Part shown: one piece after another, positions 12,313 through 17,442 of the stretch
Numbering within the stretch: position 1 is the stretch's first letter
Layout: every line of letters starts with the position of its first letter
Assembly: GCA_018713755.1 (NCBI GenBank)
Contig: DVOG01000039.1
Span: forward strand, 1-17,442
DNA: 17,442 nt
Reading direction: 5' to 3'
Origin: Candidatus Spyradosoma merdigallinarum
GTDB lineage: Bacteria; Verrucomicrobiota; Verrucomicrobiia; Opitutales; UBA953
Translations under genes and position numbers: made by a program
The notes under the pieces: generated by a model
What the model was told of the DNA's origin: nothing
What the model saw: the letters and a program-made list of their open reading frames with translations, nothing else
Database searches by the model: none

Positions 12313-13761
12313 TCACGTTCCCGTCTGCGGGAGCGCGACGGAGGGGCGTTCCAGCCATTTGCTCCGCATCAGGCGGAAAAGGAAGATGAAGCCGCGGAAG
12401 CACAGCTCGAGGCACATCGCGATCCAGACGCCGCGCAGTCCGAAATGCGGCGCGAGCAGCGCGGCGGAAGACAGGCGCACCGCCCAGATGCTGAACAGGT
12501 TCATCGCGCAGGGAATCAGCGTGTCTCCCGCGCCGACGAAGACGCCGTAGGCGATGATGGACGCGGCGAACATCGGCTCGGCGAAGGCTTCGATGCGCAG
12601 AATCGCCGCGCCGAGTTCGCGCACGTCCGCGTCGGGCGTCATCCACGCCATGACCGCCGGTGCGGAGAGGAACATCACCGCGCCCATGACGCCCATGATC
12701 GCCATGCCGGAGAAAACCGTGATGTGCGCGAAGCGTTTCGCCAGGTTTTTCCGCGCCGCGCCCAGGCTTTGCCCGATCAGCGTCGTCGCCGCGTCGGCGA
12801 TGCCGTAGCCGGGCATGTAGCAGAGGCTTTCGGCGATGATCGCGAAGGCATTCGCGGCGATGGCGACTGTTCCCAGCGGCGCGACGATGACCGTCGTCAT
12901 GATGTGCGCGCCGCACAGCACCGCGTGTTCCCCGCCCATGGGCAGCGAAATGCGCAGCGCCTGCTTCAGGCATTTTTTCCGCGGACGAAAGCGCCCGCGC
13001 GTTCCCGCGAGCTTCAGATCCGCCGAGCGGAAGCAGAGAAACCAGAGCATCGCCGCGGCGACGACCGCTTCCGCGAGCACCGTTCCCAGCGCCGCTCCCG
13101 CGACGCCCATGTCCGCGCCGGGAACGAAAAGGCGGAGCCCCATGACGGAAATTTCCCGCGACGGGAAAATGAGCAGCCAGTTGAAGACGACGTCCAGCAG
13201 GCACATGAGCACGTTCAGCGCGCCGGGAACCAGCATGTTCCCGCTGCTGCGCAGCATGCTTCCCGCCAAAAAGTTGAGCTGCAGCGCCGGGAGCGCCAGA
13301 ACGAAAATCCGGAAATACGCCGTCGCGTTTTCCGCGATGTCCGCGCTCCCGCCGAGCCAGAAAGGAAGCCGTTCGCTGATTGAGAAACCGACGATGAGAA
13401 GCGCGACAGAGAAAAGCAGCGTCGCCGCGAACGATTGCCTCAGCACGGATTTCGCCTCGTTCCCGCGCTTCGCTCCGAGAAGGTGCGCGACCTGCACGGA
13501 GAAGCCCGTCGTCGCGGCGGAGCACAGCCCCCAGAAAAGCCAGAGCGTCGTGGACATGAGCCCGATGGACGCCGATGCGCTCGCGCCGAGGCTGCCGACC
13601 ATCGCCGCGTCGATGTACTGCATGGCGACGGTCGAAATCTGCGCGATGATGGCGGGAACGCTCAGCAGAGCGGTCAGTCTCAGCTGCTGACGCAAGGTCA
13701 TGTCCCTTCCGTCGCGAATACGCGACAGAAGACCGGCCTTGCTCTCGTTTTCCGTTTTCAT
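12313..13761 (-). CDS. MATE family multidrug/toxin efflux transporter
   Basis: A 482-residue protein with twelve predicted membrane helices in two homologous halves, coupling Na+ or H+ entry to export of cationic drugs and metabolites. Each half begins with the typical helix-1 pattern: LTALLSVPAIIAQISTVAMQYIDAAMVG (29-56), then ALRISLPMGGEHAVLCGAHIMTTVIVAPLG (about 267-296). SMLRSSGNMLVPGALNVLMCLLDVVFNWLLIF is the conserved helix-5/6 region, and GIADAATTLIGQSLGA the matching segment of the second half. The short cytoplasmic N terminus (1-25) is charged. There is no Shine-Dalgarno sequence. The last codons and stop lie in a hairpin made from two motif copies (12316-12335). Probably co-transcribed with the MalY/PatB gene. 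Substrate is unknown. Confidence 0.92.
   Translation of the reverse strand: MKTENESKAGLLSRIRDGRDMTLRQQLRLTALLSVPAIIAQISTVAMQYIDAAMVGSLGASASASIGLMSTTLWLFWGLCSAATTGFSVQVAHLLGAKRGNEAKSVLRQSFAATLLFSVALLIVGFSISERLPFWLGGSADIAENATAYFRIFVLALPALQLNFLAGSMLRSSGNMLVPGALNVLMCLLDVVFNWLLIFPSREISVMGLRLFVPGADMGVAGAALGTVLAEAVVAAAMLWFLCFRSADLKLAGTRGRFRPRKKCLKQALRISLPMGGEHAVLCGAHIMTTVIVAPLGTVAIAANAFAIIAESLCYMPGYGIADAATTLIGQSLGAARKNLAKRFAHITVFSGMAIMGVMGAVMFLSAPAVMAWMTPDADVRELGAAILRIEAFAEPMFAASIIAYGVFVGAGDTLIPCAMNLFSIWAVRLSSAALLAPHFGLRGVWIAMCLELCFRGFIFLFRLMRSKWLERPSVALPQTGT
12316..12335. repeat. Inverted motif pair at the 3' end of the MATE gene
   Basis: CGTTCCCG (12316-12323) and CGGGAGCG (12328-12335) face each other across a 4-base loop, giving an 8-bp stem with one wobble pair. 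The pair encodes the final MATE residues next to the stop codon (12313-12315). A third related copy, CGGGAGCG, lies just beyond at 12303-12310. Confidence 0.5.
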
Positions 13762-13903
13762 CGGCGTCCGGCGTGCGTCTGTTCCAGCGCGCGGAAGCGT
13801 CCCGCGTGGGAGCGCGGCGCTTCTTCATCTTCTCGGCGGCGGAAATTCATGGCGATGCGGCGTTTTTTCTAACGATCAGCGTTCGCGCGGGCAACGGATT
13901 TGT

Positions 13904-14209
13904 TCAGGCGTTCCCGCCGCGCAGCGCGGCGTTCGGCAGGAAGATGGAAAACCCGACCCCGAAAAGCAGGAAAAACAGCGTGTAGAATTTTCCGTCGACG
14001 AAAATGCACGGCAGCCGGCGAAGCGCTCGGTCGATTCCGGCGGAAGGCATCGCCGCCGCCGTTTCCGCGCTTCGGAAAACGCAGAGCGAAAATTCCGGGT
14101 GATTCGCCGCGCAGATGCCGCAGACGGCGAACCCGCGGAGCGCGTCGAGGACGACGCTGCGCTCCGACGGCTTCACGGGAACGAGGTCGAGCGTATCCGT
14201 TTTTTCCAT
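13904..14209 (-). pseudogene. Truncated DUF418 family membrane protein (N-terminal fragment)
   Basis: About 101 codons that match only the N-terminal part of DUF418 (YeiB-like) proteins, which are normally around 350-400 residues with many membrane helices. Visible signatures are ERSVVLDALRGFAVCGICAANHPEF (near the N terminus) and, toward the end, DGKFYTLFFLLFGVGFSIFL. Both are family hallmarks. The frame then stops after LPNAALRGGNA. Only 142 bp remain before the MATE start, and I see no continuation there in any minus-strand frame. The gene appears to have lost its 3' two-thirds by deletion. The start may also be 14221 or GTG 14230. Some antisense-free hydrophobic sequence is retained without stops, so the loss may be recent; a functional mini-protein cannot be excluded. 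The 13762-13903 stretch shows nothing recognisable. Confidence 0.7.
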
Positions 14210-14232
14210 ACGCGTTCTCATGCGGCGCACGC

Positions 14233-14273
14233 CGTTCCCGTACGGGAGCGAGCGGGAACGAGGGTCGGGAACG
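14233..14273. repeat. Cluster of four GGGARCG motifs in a 41-bp stretch
   Basis: CGTTCCCG (14233-14240), CGGGAGCG (14243-14250), CGGGAACG (14253-14260) and CGGGAACG (14266-14273) lie in the gap between the DUF3737 stop (14274) and the DUF418 fragment. The first and third are perfect inverted copies, and the first and second form an 8-bp near-perfect stem with a 2-base loop. It may serve as the DUF3737 terminator. It is the densest motif site in the window. Confidence 0.7.
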
Positions 14274-15128
14274 TCATCGCTTCGCGCTCCGCGTTTCGAT
14301 GACGCAGTCGGCGGGCGGCCTGACGTTCCCGTCGATCGTGACGGATCCCACGGCGTCGGCGACGATGCGCCCCGAAAGGGGATTCTTGATGTTCGTGATG
14401 CTTCCGCGAATGTCGGCGTTCACCGAGGAATATTCGAACGCGCGGTCGCAGCCGGGATCGAAGGTGCAGTTTTCCAGCACGAGGCCGCGCGCGTAGCAGA
14501 GCGGCTGCTCGCCGGAAATGCGGCAGTTGACGAGGCGCAGGCCGCGGGAATGCCAGCCGAGGTATTCGCCGTCGAGCTCCGAGTCGCGGATCGTGACGTT
14601 CTCCACTTCCCAGAACGCGTCCTTCGTCGTGATTTTCGCGTTGCGGATTTCCGCGTTCTTCACGTACTGAAAAACGTATTTGCTGTCGCTTTCCAGCCCG
14701 TCCACGAAAATGTCTTCGCTGAACATGAACGGATACGTCCCGCCGCGCAGCTTGAGGTTTTCGGCGCGGATGCCGCGGCAACGCCAGAACACCTCGTCGG
14801 CGTCGTTCATCTCGACGTTTCTGACGTCGATGTCGCGCATCTCTCGGAACATTTTCGGCGCGTCGATGACCGTGTCGGACATTTTCAGACGCTCGGAGTA
14901 CCACAGCGCCGAGCGTCCGCCGACGGCGAAATAGCAGTCCTTTATGACGAAGCCGCGGACGTGCCAAAAGGGGTAGTTCCCCTCGAAGCGGCAGTTCGTC
15001 GCCGTGATGTTGGCGCATTCCTTGATCGCGGATTCTCCCGCGAGAATCGTGACGTTGTCCAAATGGAGGTCGCGCGAGCCGAACAAAGGCCGCTCGCCGC
15101 CGAATTCTCTGTCTTTGATCAGTTGCAT
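14274..15128 (-). CDS. DUF3737 family right-handed beta-helix protein
   Basis: A 284-residue protein of the DUF3737 family, whose function is not known. It opens with the family signature MQLIKDREFGGERPLFGS. It then repeats about 20-residue coils of the type NxxIxxCxFxGxxPFWHxRGxxI, where Trp and Phe recur (NYPFWHVRGF, RSALWYSERL, DEVFWRCRGI, KYVFQYVKNA, KDAFWEVENV, EYLGWHSRGL, QPLCYARGL). This pattern is expected to fold as a right-handed beta-helix. No signal peptide is present. ATG 15128 starts at the family signature; a TTG at 15143 would add five residues. In other gut bacteria the family is often found near MATE and MalY/PatB genes, as here (from memory). It has only one GGGAACG motif inside, low for its length. 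Confidence 0.9.
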   Translation of the reverse strand: MQLIKDREFGGERPLFGSRDLHLDNVTILAGESAIKECANITATNCRFEGNYPFWHVRGFVIKDCYFAVGGRSALWYSERLKMSDTVIDAPKMFREMRDIDVRNVEMNDADEVFWRCRGIRAENLKLRGGTYPFMFSEDIFVDGLESDSKYVFQYVKNAEIRNAKITTKDAFWEVENVTIRDSELDGEYLGWHSRGLRLVNCRISGEQPLCYARGLVLENCTFDPGCDRAFEYSSVNADIRGSITNIKNPLSGRIVADAVGSVTIDGNVRPPADCVIETRSAKR

Positions 15129-15160
15129 GATTTCAAGCGACAAAGTTCTTCTTCTTTTCT

Positions 15161-15172
15161 TGTATATAAAAA
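15161..15172 (-). promoter_or_regulatory. AT-rich TATATA segment upstream of DUF3737
   Basis: The stretch TTTTTATATACA on the minus strand lies about 35 bases before the DUF3737 start in the 84-bp gap to the next gene. It could supply a -10 (TATACA or TATATA). I cannot match a good -35 at standard spacing. Confidence 0.25.
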
Positions 15173-15212
15173 TCGGATGTATCGCGCGCGGCGTTCCCGC
15201 GCCGGCGAAATT

Positions 15213-16055
15213 TCAGTTCGTTTTTTCCAGCGCGGCGTATTCTTCGTCGCTCACCGGCTCGAGCCAGACGTTCGAGGCGTTTTTGCCGGGAATCTCGAAC
15301 GCGAGGTGGGCGAACCAGCTGTCGGCGGCGGCGCCGTGCCAGTGCTTCACGCCGGCGGGAATGTGAACCACGTCGCCGGGCAGCATGCGCACGGCGGGTT
15401 TTCCCGCTTCCTGATACCAGCCGCGTCCGGCGACGCAGACGAGCATCTGCCCGCCGCCTTCTTCGGCTTCGTGAACGTGCCAGTTGTTGCGGCATCCCGG
15501 CTCGAAGGTGACGTTGGAGAACGGGATCTGCTCCGTCGAAATCCGCGCCAGATAGCTGTTCCCGACGAAGTATCTCGCGTAAGCCGCGTTCGGTTCTCCG
15601 ATCGGGAAAATCATTTCGCGCTGAAACGCCGCTTTGCCGTTCCCGTCGGCGGCCGCGGGAACGTCGTCCGTCCAGACGTCTTTCGCCATGCGGAACGCCG
15701 CCCAGGCGTTCGGCCAGCCGGCGTAGAAGGCGAGGTGCGTCAGCATCTCGGAGATTTCCGTCCGCGTCACGCCGTTTTCCTTCGCGAACTGCAGGTGATG
15801 CGTCAGCGACGAATCGACGACGCCTTTGCCGACGAGCGCGGCGACGGTGATCATGCTGCGTTCCCGCGGCGCGAGCCCGGGGCGGTTCCAGACTTCTCCG
15901 AAGAGAACGTCGTCGTTGAGCCGGGCGAACGCGGGAGCGAAGTCCTCCAGCTGCGCGCGTCCGGCGGTCTGCGTAATTTTTTCTTGTGCCATGGCGGATT
16001 GAATGTTGAGCGTCGCCGCGGCGGCGGCGATCAGGAAAATCGTTTTCTTTTTCAT
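15213..16055 (-). CDS. Exported carboxymuconolactone decarboxylase-cupin fusion protein
   Basis: A 280-residue two-domain protein behind a Sec signal peptide (1-23, cleavage after AMA). Residues 38-125 match the carboxymuconolactone decarboxylase (CMD/AhpD-like) fold: RSMITVAALVGKG, LTHHLQFAKENGVTRTEISEML, AFYAGWPNAW. They lack the CxxC of AhpD peroxidases, so the CMD rather than AhpD subgroup fits. Residues 163-258 are a cupin: NWHVHEAEEGGGQMLVCVAGRG (His193, His195) and GDVVHIPAGVKHWHGA (Pro233, Gly235, His238) give the metal-binding motifs. This fusion occurs in many host-associated bacteria near flavodoxin and aldo/keto reductase genes, but its substrate is not settled. A 10-bp direct repeat lies directly upstream. 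Probable periplasmic location alongside the exported flavodoxin. Confidence 0.9.
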   Translation of the reverse strand: MKKKTIFLIAAAAATLNIQSAMAQEKITQTAGRAQLEDFAPAFARLNDDVLFGEVWNRPGLAPRERSMITVAALVGKGVVDSSLTHHLQFAKENGVTRTEISEMLTHLAFYAGWPNAWAAFRMAKDVWTDDVPAAADGNGKAAFQREMIFPIGEPNAAYARYFVGNSYLARISTEQIPFSNVTFEPGCRNNWHVHEAEEGGGQMLVCVAGRGWYQEAGKPAVRMLPGDVVHIPAGVKHWHGAAADSWFAHLAFEIPGKNASNVWLEPVSDEEYAALEKTN

Positions 16056-16057
16056 TG

Positions 16058-16085
16058 TGTGTTTCGGCGGTTCTTTGTGTTTCGG
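16058..16085 (-). promoter_or_regulatory. Tandem direct repeat immediately upstream of the CMD-cupin gene
   Basis: CCGAAACACA occurs twice on the minus strand (16085-16076 and 16067-16058), 18 bp apart centre to centre, ending two bases from the ATG at 16055. Spacing near two helical turns is compatible with a dimeric activator or repressor site, for example AraC-like half-sites. No promoter hexamers are clear. It may be chance. Confidence 0.3.
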
Positions 16086-16101
16086 GGAAAAGGCGATTCA
16101 T

Positions 16102-16191
16102 TCATTTCAAGGAAAGCGTCACGACGGCGTCGCCGCTTCCCAGCGCGGCGAGCAGGCGTTCCCGCGCGTCGGGAAGCGGATGAGTCCGTAC
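16102..16191 (-). pseudogene. Possible 3' remnant of a lost gene
   Basis: Immediately after the hydrolase TAA, and in the same frame, 29 codons read VRTHPLPDARERLLAALGSG followed by a hydrophobic, beta-strand-like DAVVTLSL and a stop. The composition looks protein-like (amphipathic helix, then strand) compared with the Arg-rich translations of the other frames. It could be the tail of a deleted gene; C termini of cyclophilin-like-fold proteins have a similar helix-strand pattern and often live in this kind of neighbourhood. It contains one GGGAACG motif. Evidence is slight. Confidence 0.22.
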
Positions 16192-16194
16192 TTC

Positions 16195-17289
16195 TTATTT
16201 CAGATAGGCGTTGAAAAACTCCGTGATTTCGTCGAACGGAATCTTTTCGGGATTGTCGTAAAGATCCGTGTGGACTGCGCCGGGGACGATCAGGAGCTTT
16301 TTGTTTTCGCCTTTCAGCTTTTTGAACGCGTCTTCGCTGAAATAGCGGGAGTGCGCCTTTTCTCCGTGGACGAGCAGCACGGCGCTGCGGATTTCGCCGC
16401 TGTAGGACAGAATCGGCATGTTCAGGAACGAAAGGGCGGACGTCGTGTTCCAGCCGGCGTTCGAGCCGAGCGAGCGCGCGTGGTAGCCGCGCGGCGTTTT
16501 GTAGTAGTCGTGATAATCCTTCACGAACTGCGGCGCGTCCGCGGGCGGCGTTTCCGGCACGCCTCCGGCGCGCGCGTATTCGCCGCAGCGGAAATCTTCC
16601 GTGCGCTGCGCGTTGAGCCGTTTGCGCAGCTCGTAGCGCTCGTCGGCGGTCATGGCGTCGAAGTAGCCGTTCGCGGTGACGCGGCACATGTCATACATCG
16701 TGGAGGCGACGGTCGCCTTGATGCGCGTGTCGATCGCGGCGGCGTTGATCGCGATCCCGCCCCAGCCGCAGATGCCGAGGATGCCGATGCGATCGGGATC
16801 GACGTCGTCGCGCGTCGAGAGATAGTCGACGGCGGCGCAGAAGTCTTCCGTGTTGATGTCGGGCGAAGCCACGTATCGCGGTTCTCCGCCGCTTTCTCCG
16901 GTGTAGGACGGGTCGAAGGCGATCGTCAGGAAACCGCGCTCCGCCAGCGTCTGCGCGTAAAGCCCGGCGGCCTGTTCCTTCACGGCGCCGAACGGGCCGG
17001 AAACGGCCACCGCGGGGAGTTTCCCGGAGGCGTTTTTCGGCGCGTAGAGATCCGCGGCGAGCGTGATTCCGTAGCGGTTGCGGAAGGTGACTTTTTCATG
17101 AGCGACCTTGTCGCTCTGCGGGAACGTCTTGTCCCATTCTTTCGTGAGATTCAGCGTGGTCATTGCGTTTTTTTGTTCAGATTGATTCGGGTGCGACGCG
17201 CATCCGGCGAGCAGGGCGGCGCCCGCGACGGCGGCGATCGCCAAAGCGGATTGCAGGTTCGGTCCTTTCATTTTCGGAAAATTTTTCAT
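16195..17289 (-). CDS. Alpha/beta hydrolase lipoprotein (dienelactone hydrolase-like)
   Basis: A 364-residue alpha/beta hydrolase with a lipoprotein signal peptide: basic start, hydrophobic stretch (14-28) and lipobox LLAGC with Cys30, so it should be tethered to a membrane facing the periplasm. Core landmarks are the oxyanion region VSGPFGAVKEQ (96-106), FDPSYTGESGGEPR (125-138), the nucleophile elbow GILGICGWGGIAINAAA with Cys174 where many hydrolases have Ser, and the C-terminal His in PGAVHTDLYD. A Cys nucleophile is known in dienelactone hydrolase; the substrate here is unknown. The ATG overlaps the upstream alcohol dehydrogenase stop (ATGA), showing a shared transcript. An inner Met43 (MTTLNL) would give a cytosolic form. 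Only one GGGAACG motif is present in 1.1 kb. Confidence 0.87.
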   Translation of the reverse strand: MKNFPKMKGPNLQSALAIAAVAGAALLAGCASHPNQSEQKNAMTTLNLTKEWDKTFPQSDKVAHEKVTFRNRYGITLAADLYAPKNASGKLPAVAVSGPFGAVKEQAAGLYAQTLAERGFLTIAFDPSYTGESGGEPRYVASPDINTEDFCAAVDYLSTRDDVDPDRIGILGICGWGGIAINAAAIDTRIKATVASTMYDMCRVTANGYFDAMTADERYELRKRLNAQRTEDFRCGEYARAGGVPETPPADAPQFVKDYHDYYKTPRGYHARSLGSNAGWNTTSALSFLNMPILSYSGEIRSAVLLVHGEKAHSRYFSEDAFKKLKGENKKLLIVPGAVHTDLYDNPEKIPFDEITEFFNAYLK

Positions 17290-17442
17290 TTGTAGGAGGC
17301 TCGGTAAATCGCGACGCAGTCTTCGTCCGAGAGCGGCGCGGGATCGTTCGGGAAGAGGAAGCCCATCGCCTCTTTCGCGTTGCGCGCCATTTCCGGGAAT
17401 TCTTCGGGAACGATGCCGTAGTCGCTCATCTTGAGATCTCCG
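17286..17442 (-). CDS. Iron-containing alcohol dehydrogenase, C-terminal end (partial)
   Basis: The last 51 codons of a gene that continues beyond the right edge of the window. The translation DLKMSDYGIVPEEFPEMAR, then NAKEAMGFLFPNDPAPLSDE and a final segment ending IYRASYK, matches the C-terminal helix region of group III iron-containing alcohol dehydrogenases of the YqhD/butanol dehydrogenase type. These reduce aldehydes with NAD(P)H. The diagnostic metal ligands lie outside the window, so the call rests on this tail alone. The stop overlaps the hydrolase start by 4 bp (ATGA), so the two are translationally coupled. With the aldo/keto reductase nearby, this recalls the YqhD-DkgA aldehyde-detoxification pair of E. 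coli. Confidence 0.8.
   Translation of the reverse strand, partial: GDLKMSDYGIVPEEFPEMARNAKEAMGFLFPNDPAPLSDEDCVAIYRASYK

Noticed and set aside
12263..13828. N-terminal extension of the MalY/PatB frame by over 500 codons
   Set aside because: The extension runs out of frame through the MATE gene and is Arg-rich; homology begins at MMRYDF.
13762..13903. Continuation of DUF418 by frameshift
   Set aside because: I read the stretch in the minus-strand frames and saw no membrane helices or DUF418-like sequence; only 142 bp are available.
1..17442. CRISPR array as an explanation of the frequent repeated word
   Set aside because: Copies are 7-10 bp, irregularly spaced, in both orientations and inside coding genes; no regular repeat-spacer unit exists.
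1..17442. Insertion sequence or prophage genes
   Set aside because: No transposase, integrase, terminal inverted repeats with target duplication, or phage structural genes were seen on either strand.

Overview
The window looks like a GC-rich chromosomal segment from a Gram-negative bacterium of the Verrucomicrobiota/PVC type, most likely Opitutae-like (Puniceicoccales/Opitutales). The main clue is an exported protein with a PEP-CTERM tail of the form IPEPSAFGLL..ALVASRRR, a style common in that group. Almost no gene start carries a Shine-Dalgarno sequence. A YihY protein with a C-terminal winged helix and a LysM/TPR lipid-anchored-style protein also fit. The placement is inference; no rRNA, tRNA, IS element or CRISPR array is visible.

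Left part (1-9309), ordinary housekeeping genes: a PEP-CTERM surface protein; a YihY/BrkB membrane protein; an alkylation-repair pair (AlkA-type glycosylase and Ogt/MGMT, minus strand, ATGA overlap); ketopantoate reductase and dihydropteroate synthase (plus strand); a small Cys-rich C_GCAxxG_C_C-type protein (minus); a TPR/coiled-coil/LysM protein followed by recF and a small two-helix membrane protein (plus); then a DUF4405 cytochrome-b-like membrane protein (minus). Two convergent pairs overlap at their 3' ends, leaving no room for terminators.

Right part (9310-17442), all minus strand, an accessory redox/electrophile-detoxification neighbourhood: aldo/keto reductase, exported flavodoxin, MalY/PatB C-S lyase, MATE exporter, a truncated DUF418 gene, a DUF3737 beta-helix protein, an exported carboxymuconolactone-decarboxylase-cupin fusion, an alpha/beta-hydrolase lipoprotein, and the 3' end of an iron-containing alcohol dehydrogenase. 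The flavodoxin promoter has the 19-bp spacer and dyad of a MerR-family-controlled promoter, but no MerR gene is in the window. Several genes may have been acquired or may be decaying here.

The most striking signal is not a gene. The heptamer GGGAACG/CGTTCCC, usually within CGCGGGAACG, occurs about 65-70 times by hand count in 17.4 kb. It falls in all reading frames, on both strands, inside genes and between them. In gaps it often forms inverted pairs that make GC-rich hairpins. It is absent from the PEP-CTERM gene and sparse in the aldo/keto reductase, DUF3737 and hydrolase genes. It behaves like a genome-wide DNA signature such as HIP1 or a DNA uptake sequence, and its function is unknown to me.
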